Source: Actinophytocola sp036555685 (GTDB lineage: Bacteria; Actinomycetota; Actinomycetes; Mycobacteriales; Pseudonocardiaceae). Taken from it: a stretch of DNA of 64,000 bases. The stretch covers positions 18,148 to 82,147 of the forward strand of contig NZ_DATBKY010000315.1 in the NCBI RefSeq assembly GCF_036555685.1, written 5' to 3'. Shown piece by piece: positions 25,108 through 32,613 of the stretch. Under the pieces are notes generated by a model. The model saw only the letters and a list, made by a program, of their open reading frames with translations, was not told the DNA's origin and did not search any database. The translations under genes and the position numbers were made by a program. How positions within the stretch are numbered: position 1 is the stretch's first letter; the number at the start of each line of letters is the position of its first letter.

Positions 25108-25134
25108 TCAGCACGCGTCGACCGCGAGTGCCAA
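25108..25134 (+). promoter_or_regulatory. CIRCE element (HrcA operator)
   Basis: TCAGCACGC-N9-GAGTGCCAA, compared with the consensus TTAGCACTC-N9-GAGTGCTAA: the spacer is exactly 9 bases and 15 of 18 arm positions match. It lies 54 bases upstream of the hrcA GTG, the expected place for autoregulation by HrcA. Confidence 0.82.
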
Positions 25135-25187
25135 CCGCTCCGTAAACTTGTGGTGAAAGAACCCGCGTGGCCGATGGGAGGTGCGGG

Positions 25188-26213
25188 GTGGCGAGCTCCG
25201 ACGAGCGCCGGTTCGCGGTGCTGCGGGCGATCGTCGCCGACTACGTCTCCAACCAGGAGCCGGTCGCGTCCAAGGCGATCGTCGAGCGCCACAACCTGGG
25301 CGTCTCCAGCGCGACGGTGCGCAACGACATGGCGACGCTCGAGGAGGAGGGCTACATCGCCCAGCCGCACACGAGCGCGGGCCGCATCCCCACCGACAAG
25401 GGCTACCGGCTGTTCGTCGACCGGCTGTCCGACGTCAAGCCGCTGTCCGGGGCCGAGCGGCGGGCCATCCGCAGCTTCCTGGACGGCGCGATCGACCTCG
25501 ACGACGTGCTGCGCCGCAGCGTCCGGATGCTCGCGCAGCTCACCCGGCAGGTCGCGGTGATCCAGTACCCGACGCTGACCCACTCGCTGGTCCGGCACAT
25601 CGAGCTGGTCGCGCTGACGCCGGCGCGGGTCATGCTGGTCCTGATCACCGACAACGGCCGGGTCGACCAGCGGATGATCGACCTCGGGGACGTGATCACC
25701 GAGGACGCGGTCGCCCGGCTGCGCACGATGCTCAACTCGGCGCTGGTGGAGCACCACCTCACCGACGCCGCGGCGAAGGTCAGCGAGCTGATCGAGGAGG
25801 CGCCGGCCGAGCTGCGCGACCCGATGACCCGGATAGCGACCGTGCTGGTCGAGTCGCTCGTCGAGCACCCCGAGGACCGGCTGGTGCTCGGCGGCACCGC
25901 GAACCTGACGCGCAACGCGGCGGACTTCCCAGGGTCGCTCCGCCAGGTGCTCGAGGCGCTGGAGGAGCAGGTGGTGGTGCTGAAGCTCTTCGCGGCCGCG
26001 AGCTCGCCGGGCACGATCACCGTCCGGATCGGCGAGGAGAACGAGGTCGAGGAGATGCGCAGCACGTCGGTCGTGTCGATCGGCTACGGCTCGCAGCACG
26101 CGCTGCTGGGCGGCCTGGGCGTCGTCGGCCCGACGCGCATGGACTATCCGGGAACTATCGCGGCCGTGCGTGCGGTTGCCAACTACGTGGGAGACATCCT
26201 GGCCGGGCGCTGA
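25188..26213 (+). CDS. hrcA: heat-inducible transcription repressor HrcA
   Basis: HrcA represses class I heat-shock genes (groES/groEL and hrcA itself) by binding CIRCE. The 341-residue protein has the winged-helix N-terminus (RFAVLRAIVADYVSNQEPVA, SSATVRNDMATLEEEGYIAQ, PHTSAGRIPTDKGYRLFVD), the dimerisation segment and the GAF-like core ending IGYGSQHALLGGLGVVGPTR. GTG at 25188 is chosen since GGGAGGTG lies just upstream; it is the standard start (MASSDERRFAVL). A CIRCE site precedes it. The dnaJ gene follows after 71 bases, the usual hrcA-dnaJ2 arrangement. Confidence 0.97.
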   Translation: MASSDERRFAVLRAIVADYVSNQEPVASKAIVERHNLGVSSATVRNDMATLEEEGYIAQPHTSAGRIPTDKGYRLFVDRLSDVKPLSGAERRAIRSFLDGAIDLDDVLRRSVRMLAQLTRQVAVIQYPTLTHSLVRHIELVALTPARVMLVLITDNGRVDQRMIDLGDVITEDAVARLRTMLNSALVEHHLTDAAAKVSELIEEAPAELRDPMTRIATVLVESLVEHPEDRLVLGGTANLTRNAADFPGSLRQVLEALEEQVVVLKLFAAASSPGTITVRIGEENEVEEMRSTSVVSIGYGSQHALLGGLGVVGPTRMDYPGTIAAVRAVANYVGDILAGR

Positions 26214-26284
26214 ACCGCGCCGGGTACGAACGAAAGCGAACCCCGAGGTGCCAAGGCGGCACCGGGGCAGGAGGACGGGACACG

Positions 26285-27427
26285 GTGGCGAGGGACTACT
26301 ACGGCACCCTGGGGGTGCGGCAGGACGCGACCTCCGAGGAGATCAAGCGTGCCTACCGCAAGCTCGCGCGCGAGCTGCATCCGGACGTCAACCCGGATGA
26401 GTCGGCGCAGCAACGCTTCCGCGAGGTGACTGCGGCCTACGAGGTCCTGTCCGACCCGCAGAAGCGCAAGATCGTCGACATGGGCGGCGACCCGCTGGGC
26501 AACGGTGGCGGGGGCGGCCGCGACCCGTTCGCGGGCTTCGGGCTCGGCGACATCATGGACGCGTTCTTCGGCGGCGGTGCGGGCACCGGGCGGGGCCCGC
26601 GCAGCCGCGTGCAGCCGGGCTCGGACGCGCTGATCCGCATCGAGCTGACGCTGGAGGAGTGCAACGCCGGCGTGAACCGCGAGCTGACCGTCGACACGGC
26701 GGTGCTGTGCGACTCGTGCCGCGGTTCCGGGTGCGCGGAGGGCACGTCGCCGAAGGTGTGCGACACGTGCGCCGGCCGCGGCGAGATCCAGTCCGTCCAG
26801 CGGTCGTTCCTCGGCCAGGTCGTCACCGCCCGGCCATGCCCGGTGTGCCGCGGCGTCGGCGAGGTCATCCCCGACCCGTGCCGGCAGTGCGGCGGCGACG
26901 GCCGGGTGCGCGCGCGGCGGACGATCACCGCGAAGGTCCCGCCGGGCGTGGCGGACGGCATGCGGGTGCGGCTGTCCGGGCAGGGCGAGGTCGGCCCCGG
27001 CGGCGGTCCGGCCGGCGATCTCTACGTGGAGGTCATCGAGCTACCGCATCAGACCTTCGAGCGAAACGGTGCGGACCTCCACTGCACGGTCCGGATCCCG
27101 ATGACGACGGCCGCGCTCGGCTCGGTCGTCCCGCTTGAAACGCTTGAGGACACGGTCGAGCTCGAGCTCGAACCGGGCACGCAACCCAACACCGAGCTGT
27201 TGCTCAGCGGGCACGGGTTGCCGCGCCTGCGCTCGTCCGGCCGGGTCGACGGGCGTGGCGATCTGCACGTGCACGTGGAGGTCGACATACCGTCGAAGTT
27301 GGACGCTCGGCAGACGGAGCTGCTGCGTGAGCTCGCGAGCCTGCGTGGCGAGGAGGAGACCGTCGTCGCGTCGACCAACGGCCGCGCCGGCGGGCTGTTC
27401 TCGCGGCTGCGCGCCCGGCACCGTTGA
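26285..27427 (+). CDS. dnaJ: chaperone DnaJ (DnaJ2 type)
   Basis: A full-length type I Hsp40 of 380 residues that stimulates DnaK ATPase and holds unfolded proteins. It has a J domain with HPD in ARELHPDVNPDESAQQRF, a Gly/Phe-rich linker (FAGFGLGDIMDAFFGGGAG), four CxxCxGxG zinc repeats (CDSCRGSG, CDTCAGRG, CPVCRGVG, CRQCGGDG), and the C-terminal substrate domains. GTG start at 26285. The product is the hrcA-linked DnaJ2 paralogue, not the one in a dnaK operon. The stop overlaps the rsmE TTG start (TTGA). Confidence 0.97.
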   Translation: MARDYYGTLGVRQDATSEEIKRAYRKLARELHPDVNPDESAQQRFREVTAAYEVLSDPQKRKIVDMGGDPLGNGGGGGRDPFAGFGLGDIMDAFFGGGAGTGRGPRSRVQPGSDALIRIELTLEECNAGVNRELTVDTAVLCDSCRGSGCAEGTSPKVCDTCAGRGEIQSVQRSFLGQVVTARPCPVCRGVGEVIPDPCRQCGGDGRVRARRTITAKVPPGVADGMRVRLSGQGEVGPGGGPAGDLYVEVIELPHQTFERNGADLHCTVRIPMTTAALGSVVPLETLEDTVELELEPGTQPNTELLLSGHGLPRLRSSGRVDGRGDLHVHVEVDIPSKLDARQTELLRELASLRGEEETVVASTNGRAGGLFSRLRARHR

Positions 27428-28167
27428 GCGACACCGCGCCGGTCTTCCTCGTCGACGCCCTGCCGGACTCTGAAACGTTTGTACTCGACGGACCCGAAGG
27501 GCATCACGCGGCGGCCGTGCGCCGGCTCGGTGCGGGATCCGCATTGGTCGTGTCGGACGGTTCCGGCTCGGCGGCCGCGTGCGTCGTCGAGTCCGTGGCG
27601 GGCAAGGATTCCTTGTGGTTGCGGATTTCGCGCCGCTGGCACGACCCGGCGCCCGCAATCCGAATAGTTCTCGCACAAGCGCTGGTGAAAGGCGACCGCG
27701 GCGAGCTGGCCGTCGAACTGGCGACCGAGACCGGTGTGGATTCCGTGGTCCCGTGGCGCGCCGCGCGTTGCGTGGCCCGCTGGGACGACGGGCCACGCGG
27801 TGCGAAAGCGTTGGCACGCTGGCGAAGCACGGCCCGCGAGGCGGCGAAGCAGGCGCGCCGGACGTGGGTGCCACCGGTGGCGGAGCCGGTGTCGACGGCC
27901 CATTTGGCATCGTTGATACAGTCCGCGTCCCTCGGCATCGTTCTCGACGCGGCTGCCCCAAGTGGACTCACGGATTTGACCCTTCCGGGTGATGGAGACG
28001 TAGTACTGGTTGTAGGCCCCGAAGGAGGTATTTCCGAAAGCGAGCTAGCGGTGCTCGAAGACGCAGGTGCGCAGGTCGCAAGGCTCGGACCGACCGTGCT
28101 GAGAGCGTCAACGGCGGCCGCTGCGGCAATTTCCGCCTTGGGAGTAATGACGACACGCTGGCGCTGA
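27424..28167 (+). CDS. rsmE: 16S rRNA m3U1498 methyltransferase RsmE
   Basis: RsmE methylates N3 of U1498 in 16S rRNA. The 247-residue SPOUT enzyme has the N-terminal PUA-like domain (GPEGHHAAAVRRLGAGSALV) and the trefoil-knot SAM site (VVLVVGPEGGISESELAVLE, then ARLGPTVLRASTAAAAAI). TTG start at 27424, translationally coupled to dnaJ through a TTGA overlap. The codon choice at the 3' end is slightly less GC-biased than in the neighbours. This place after dnaJ2 is conserved (Rv2372c). Confidence 0.95.
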   Translation: MSDTAPVFLVDALPDSETFVLDGPEGHHAAAVRRLGAGSALVVSDGSGSAAACVVESVAGKDSLWLRISRRWHDPAPAIRIVLAQALVKGDRGELAVELATETGVDSVVPWRAARCVARWDDGPRGAKALARWRSTAREAAKQARRTWVPPVAEPVSTAHLASLIQSASLGIVLDAAAPSGLTDLTLPGDGDVVLVVGPEGGISESELAVLEDAGAQVARLGPTVLRASTAAAAAISALGVMTTRWR

Positions 28168-28566
28168 GCGTGTCGGACGGTCTACGCTTTGCATTGCAGG
28201 CGACTGGTGGGCGCCGTGCGTTTCGACTACCGCCGGACACCTCCCCCCTCGGTCCGGCGGCGCCGCGTCGCGGTGGAGCGACCCCCAGGCTTCACCGCGA
28301 CGCGGCATCCCCGAGCCTGTTCGGCGCGCTTCGCTGCGCCTTCCCGCTTCGGCGTTTCTGGGGGCGACCCCCAGACCCCACGGTGCGAGCTCCTCCCGAC
28401 CCGGCCTGGTTTCGCTTCGCATCAACCAGCGTGCGGCCGTTTGGCTGCCCTTACCGCTTGTTGGTTCGCTTCTGTCGTTTGGTTTCGGTAATCGGTTTCC
28501 CGCGCGCGTTCCTGGTGCGGCCGTGTCGTGGTGGGTCTCTCGATCTTTCGGCGTTACCGTTTTCCC
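28168..28566. other. 399-base intergenic region with long hairpins
   Basis: No gene is supported here. It holds a perfect 14-bp inverted repeat (GCCGCGTCGCGGTG at 28262-28275 with its complement at 28293-28306, 17-base loop). A second compact hairpin, CTGGGGG-CGA-CCCCCAG, lies at 28358-28374. The G-rich hairpin flanked by cttcggcg and agacccc resembles a common actinomycete intergenic element. Together they probably end the hrcA-dnaJ-rsmE transcript. The last 100 bases are T-richer (gtttggttcgcttctgtcgtttgg) and may hold the promoter of the next gene. Confidence 0.7.
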
Positions 28567-29529
28567 GTGGCGGGTAAGGCTGCTCCCTTCGAGGAGCTCG
28601 AGGTTGGGCATCGGGTGGTGCGGGTCAGCAATCCGCAGCGCGTGTATTTCCCGGCGCGCGGCGAGACGAAGCTCGACCTGGCCAGGTACTACCTGTCCGT
28701 CGGCGAGGGGATCGTGCGTGCGCTACGCGAACGCCCGTGCATGATGCATCGCTTTCCCGACGGCGTTTCCGGCGAGAAGGTCCATCAGAAACGCCTGCCG
28801 CGCGGGGCGCCGCCGTGGGTCGAGACCGTGCGCGTCGACTTTCCGCGCTACGGGCGCCACGCGTACGAGCTGTGCGTCACCGAGCTGGCGAGCGTCGTCT
28901 GGGCCGTGCAGATGTCCTGTGTGGAGTTTCACCCGTGGAACTCGCGGCGGGCCGACACCGAGAAACCCGACGAGTGGCGTATCGATCTGGACCCGATGCC
29001 CGGCGCCACTTTCGAGAAAGTGCGCCAGGTTGCTCTCCTCGCCCAGGAGGTTCTCGACGAGCTCGGCGCGGTCGGCTGGCCCAAGACATCCGGCGGCAAG
29101 GGCCTCCACATCTACGTGCGCATCGAGCCGCGGTGGGGCTTCAAGGACGTGCGGCGCGCGGCGCACGCGTTCGCCCGCGAGGTCGAGCGGCGCGCCGAGG
29201 GACTCGTCGACCTGACGTGGTGGCGCAAGGAGCGCGACCCGGAGTCGATCTTCGTGGACTACAACCAGAACACGCGCGACCACACCATCCGCAGCGCGTA
29301 CTCCGTGATCGGCGTCCCCGAGGCGCGGGTCTCCACGCCGATCCGCTGGGACGAGCTCCGGTCGGTCGACCCGCGCGAGTTCACGATCGCCACGGTCCCG
29401 GCCCGCTACGCCGAGCTGGGCGACCTGCACGCCGGCATCGACGACGCGGTCTACTCGCTCGACCAGCTCCTGGAGTGGGCCGCGCGCGACGAGCGGGAAG
29501 GCGAGGCACCGCCCGACGAGGACGACTAG
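28567..29529 (+). CDS. LigD-type primase-polymerase (archaeo-eukaryotic primase fold)
   Basis: A stand-alone polymerase domain of the LigD/PrimPol family, 320 residues, used in non-homologous end joining or repair to add nucleotides. The catalytic Asp pair lies in WRIDLDPMPG (DLDP). Also present are the nucleotide-binding TSGGKGLHIYVRIEP, VDYNQNTRDHTIRSAYS and the N-terminal RVYFPARGETKLDLARYYL. Ligase and nuclease domains are absent, so partners would be encoded elsewhere. GTG at 28567 is preferred; the upstream frame lies in the hairpin region. It ends 9 bases before the HIT gene. Confidence 0.9.
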   Translation: MAGKAAPFEELEVGHRVVRVSNPQRVYFPARGETKLDLARYYLSVGEGIVRALRERPCMMHRFPDGVSGEKVHQKRLPRGAPPWVETVRVDFPRYGRHAYELCVTELASVVWAVQMSCVEFHPWNSRRADTEKPDEWRIDLDPMPGATFEKVRQVALLAQEVLDELGAVGWPKTSGGKGLHIYVRIEPRWGFKDVRRAAHAFAREVERRAEGLVDLTWWRKERDPESIFVDYNQNTRDHTIRSAYSVIGVPEARVSTPIRWDELRSVDPREFTIATVPARYAELGDLHAGIDDAVYSLDQLLEWAARDEREGEAPPDEDD

Positions 29530-29538
29530 CCTGCTCGC

Positions 29539-29892
29539 ATGTCGGACTGCCTGTTCTGCAAGATCATCGCGGGGGAGATCCCGTCGGAGAAGGTCCACGA
29601 GACCTCGACCACGTTCGCGTTCCGGGACATCAACCCGCAGTCGAACGTCCACGTGCTGGTCGTGCCGAAGGCGCACCACGAGGACGCCGCCGCCCTGGCC
29701 GCGGCCGACCCCCGGCTGCTGGCGGACGTGATCACGGCGGGCGCGGCGGTGGCCAAGCAGGAGGGCATCGACGAGTCCGGCTACCGCCTCGTGTTCAACA
29801 CGGGCGAGCACGCCGGGCGAACGGTGTTCCACGCGCATCTGCACGTGCTGGGTGGCGAGCAGCTGGGTCTCTTCGGCCGCCCCGGGTCCTGA
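29539..29892 (+). CDS. HIT-family nucleotide hydrolase (HINT type)
   Basis: A 117-residue histidine-triad protein that hydrolyses nucleoside phosphoramidates or adenylated amines. The zinc-type N-terminus CLFCKIIAGEIPSEKV, the VLVVPKAHHED segment and the triad HAHLHVLGG near the C-terminus are intact. It starts with ATG 9 bases after the polymerase gene. In actinobacteria a HIT gene often precedes phoH. Confidence 0.95.
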   Translation: MSDCLFCKIIAGEIPSEKVHETSTTFAFRDINPQSNVHVLVVPKAHHEDAAALAAADPRLLADVITAGAAVAKQEGIDESGYRLVFNTGEHAGRTVFHAHLHVLGGEQLGLFGRPGS

Positions 29893-30010
29893 CGGCCCCG
29901 CTCACCGGCCACGACGCGACCTGTCACACCTCACCCACAAGCGCAACGTCGATGCGCGCTGTCGGTGGGGGCGACTAACATTGGGGCGTCAAGCAGCGAC
30001 GAGTTGGCGC

Positions 30011-30043
30011 ATGAGCGCAGAAGGCAGGACCGAGAGCACGTGA
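30011..30043 (+). other. possible 10-codon leader frame coupled to phoH
   Basis: ATG at 30011 opens MSAEGRTEST and stops at a TGA that overlaps the phoH GTG (GTGA at 30040-30043). No ribosome site precedes the ATG. It mirrors the GTGA coupling of the larger cassettes, but with ten codons chance is likely. Confidence 0.3.
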
Positions 30044-32040
30044 CCGGTACCGCACGGGGCGACGAGCCCCAGACTTCTGCACCACCCATGAGCCAGCCGA
30101 CGGACTCCACCGCCCAGTCTCGCTTCGTCGTCCCCGACGAGGCGGTGCTCGCGCTGCTCGGCTCCCGGGACGAGAACCTCCGCGTCGCCGAGGAGCTGCT
30201 CGACGCCGACGTTCACGTGCGCGGCAACGAGGTCACGCTCTCCGGCGAGCCGGGCGAGGTTGCCTTCGCCGAGCGGGTGTTCGCCGAGCTCGTGACGCTG
30301 GCCGGGCGCGGGCAGCAGCTCGGGCCCGACGCGGTCCGCCGGACGGTCGCGATGCTCTCCGCCGGGGCCGCCGAGTCGCCTGCCGAGGTGCTGAGCCTCG
30401 ACATCATCTCCCGCCGCGGCCGCACGATCCGGCCGAAGACGCTGAACCAGAAGCGCTACGTCGACGCGATCGACCAGCACACCGTGGTGTTCTGCATCGG
30501 CCCGGCCGGCACCGGCAAGACCTACCTCGCCATGGCCAAGGCCGTGCAGGCCCTGCAGGCGAAGCAGGTCAACCGCATCATCCTGACCCGCCCGGCCGTC
30601 GAGGCGGGCGAGCGGCTCGGCTTCCTGCCCGGCACGCTCTACGAGAAGATCGACCCGTACCTGCGCCCGCTGTACGACGCGCTGCACGACATGGTCGACC
30701 CCGAGTCGATCCCGCGCCTGATGCAGGCCGGCACGATCGAGGTCGCCCCGCTCGCCTACATGCGTGGTCGCGCGCAGCCGGTGCACACGAAGGTGCTGAC
30801 CCCGTCCGGATTCCGTCCGATCGGCGACCTGGCGGTCGGCGACCTGGTGGTCGGCTCGAACGGCGAGCCGACCCCGGTGCTCGGCGTCTATCCGCAGGGG
30901 CCGAAGAGGATCTACCGCCTCGTCTCCCGGGACGGCGCCGCCACGCTCTGCTCGGAAGATCATCTGTGGGCGGTGAAGACGCCCGAGGACCGTCGTCGGG
31001 GCGCGTCGTGGCGGGTCGTCGAGACCAAGGAGATGGTGGGCAGGTTCCGCGCCGCTCGCGCCCGGAAGTACGAGCTGCCCCTGCTCACGAGCCCGGTGGC
31101 CCTGCCGGAGCGCGCCGTACCCATCGAGCCCTACGCGCTCGGCCTGCTGCTCGGCGACGGCCGCCTGACCGGCTCGGCCACGCCGACCCTGGTGGCCATG
31201 GGCGCGGAACGTACTTCGCTCACCGCCGCCGATCCGGCCACCGACGCTCTTCGCCGCCCCGGTCCGGTCGGGCCGCACGCTTCGTTCGTCCCCGAGCTGT
31301 ACCTGAACAACTCCGCCGATGTCCGGCTCGGGGTGTTGCAGGGCCTGCTCGACTCCGCAGGCGAGCCGGTCGCGGTGCGCGACCGCACCGGCTCCACCGG
31401 TTCCATCCGGTACGCGACCAGGTCGCAGCGGCTCCGGGACGACGTGACCGGCATCGTCCGTTCGCTGGGCGGGGTGGTCACCTCTCGACGCCGACAGGAC
31501 GCGTTCGTTCTGGACATCCGGCTTCCGGCCGGCGTCGAGCCGTTCCGGCTGAGTACCAAGGTCGAGGAGTACCGGGCCTGCGGCTGCGGTCGTCCGGCGC
31601 GGTTCGTCGACCGGATCGAGCCGGCGGGCACCGAGGAGGCGGTCTGCATTCAGGTCGCGGCGGCCGACTCGTTGTACGTCACGGAGGACTACCTGCTGAC
31701 GCACAACACGTTGAACGACGCGTTCATCATTCTCGACGAGGCGCAGAACACCTCGCCGGAACAGATGAAGATGTTCCTCACCCGCCTGGGCTTCGGCTCG
31801 AAGATCGTCGTCACCGGGGACATCACGCAGGTCGACCTGCCCGGTGGGCAGCAGAGCGGCCTGCGCGTCGTGCAGGGCATCCTGCAGGGTGTCGACGACG
31901 TGCACTTCTCGAACCTCACCAGCCACGACGTCGTGCGCCACAAGCTGGTCGGCGACATCGTCGACGCGTACGACCGGTGGCAGGCGACCCACGACTCCGA
32001 GCCGGAGGTCCGCCACTCCGGGCCGAGGCGGGGCCGCTGA
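30040..32040 (+). CDS. phoH: PhoH-like ATPase interrupted by an intein
   Basis: A PhoH-family P-loop ATPase thought to act in RNA metabolism; phoH-ybeY pairs suggest a role in rRNA processing. The precursor is 666 residues. Before the intein stand the N-terminal KH-like part (residues about 20-110) and Walker A GPAGTGKT (Lys160) with TRPAVEAGERLGFLPG. After it come Walker B FIILDEAQN, then KMFLTRLGFGSKIVVTGDIT. The 312-residue intein sits between MRGR and TLNDAF, so the mature protein would be 354 residues, close to the usual size. GTG at 30040 is chosen; an ATG at 30088 is the alternative. ybeY follows after 2 bases. Confidence 0.95.
   Translation: MTGTARGDEPQTSAPPMSQPTDSTAQSRFVVPDEAVLALLGSRDENLRVAEELLDADVHVRGNEVTLSGEPGEVAFAERVFAELVTLAGRGQQLGPDAVRRTVAMLSAGAAESPAEVLSLDIISRRGRTIRPKTLNQKRYVDAIDQHTVVFCIGPAGTGKTYLAMAKAVQALQAKQVNRIILTRPAVEAGERLGFLPGTLYEKIDPYLRPLYDALHDMVDPESIPRLMQAGTIEVAPLAYMRGRAQPVHTKVLTPSGFRPIGDLAVGDLVVGSNGEPTPVLGVYPQGPKRIYRLVSRDGAATLCSEDHLWAVKTPEDRRRGASWRVVETKEMVGRFRAARARKYELPLLTSPVALPERAVPIEPYALGLLLGDGRLTGSATPTLVAMGAERTSLTAADPATDALRRPGPVGPHASFVPELYLNNSADVRLGVLQGLLDSAGEPVAVRDRTGSTGSIRYATRSQRLRDDVTGIVRSLGGVVTSRRRQDAFVLDIRLPAGVEPFRLSTKVEEYRACGCGRPARFVDRIEPAGTEEAVCIQVAAADSLYVTEDYLLTHNTLNDAFIILDEAQNTSPEQMKMFLTRLGFGSKIVVTGDITQVDLPGGQQSGLRVVQGILQGVDDVHFSNLTSHDVVRHKLVGDIVDAYDRWQATHDSEPEVRHSGPRRGR
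30772..31707 (+). other. class 3 intein with degenerate LAGLIDADG endonuclease (PhoH intein)
   Basis: This is a 312-residue self-splicing insert. It begins with Ala, not Cys or Ser (AQPVHTKVLTPSGFRPIGDL), and ends LLTHN before extein Thr. Block B reads CSEDHLWAV (His64, Trp66), block F reads EAVCIQVAAADSLYV (Cys292), and block G reads LLTHN (Thr310, His311, Asn312). The Trp-Cys-Thr set and non-nucleophilic first residue define class 3 inteins, in which the block F Cys starts splicing. A homing-endonuclease region follows YALGLLLGDG (Asp129), but the second motif reads LQGLLDSAG with Ala196 in the catalytic Asp position. The domain also looks shortened, so cutting activity is doubtful while splicing residues are intact. 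Confidence 0.9.
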
Positions 32041-32042
32041 TC

Positions 32043-32597
32043 ATGAGTATCGAGATCGCCAACGAGTCGGGGGTGGCGGTCGACGAACCGTCGATCGTCG
32101 CCGCGGCGCGGTTCGCGCTCGACCGCATGCAGGTCAGCCGGCTCGCCGAGCTGTCGGTCGCGCTCGTCGGCCTCGACGTGATGGCCGAGCTGCACGAGCG
32201 CTACCTCGACCTGCCCGGCCCGACCGACGTCATGGCCTTCCCCATGGACGAGCTCGACTCGGCCCGCCGGCCGGACGCGCCAGACCTCGGGCCGGCGCTG
32301 CTCGGCGACCTCGTCCTGTGCCCGAAGTTCGCCGGCGAGCAGGCGAAGAAGGCCGGACACGAGCTGATGGACGAGCTGCATCTGCTGACCGTCCACGGGG
32401 TACTCCACCTGCTCGGCTACGACCACGCCGAGCCGGCGGAGGAGCGCGAGATGTTCACGCTGCAGAAGCGCATCCTCGCCGACTTCACGGCGGAACGGGC
32501 CGCCGCGCAGCGCCGCGCGGAGCAACGGCGCGAGGACGACAAGCTGCTCGGGGCTGTCGGCCTCACCGAAACCAGGCCGGACGAACCGGCCGACTAG
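32043..32597 (+). CDS. ybeY: endoribonuclease YbeY
   Basis: YbeY is a zinc-dependent RNase needed for 16S rRNA 3' maturation and ribosome quality control. The 184-residue protein has the metal motif H-x3-H-x5-H in TVHGVLHLLGYDHAEP and the substrate-cleft segment GPTDVMAFPMDE. A C-terminal tail of about 30 charged residues (AERAAAQRRAEQRREDDK) goes beyond the core. The ATG is 2 bases after the phoH stop, so the two are coupled. The corC-like gene follows after 16 bases. Confidence 0.96.
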   Translation: MSIEIANESGVAVDEPSIVAAARFALDRMQVSRLAELSVALVGLDVMAELHERYLDLPGPTDVMAFPMDELDSARRPDAPDLGPALLGDLVLCPKFAGEQAKKAGHELMDELHLLTVHGVLHLLGYDHAEPAEEREMFTLQKRILADFTAERAAAQRRAEQRREDDKLLGAVGLTETRPDEPAD

Positions 32598-32613
32598 GCC
32601 CCCGGGGGGAGCG

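Noticed and set aside
30966..31707. Separate gene inside phoH
   Set aside because: The insert is in frame, has intein blocks A, B, F and G at the expected places, and splits a conserved MRGR/TLNDAF junction.
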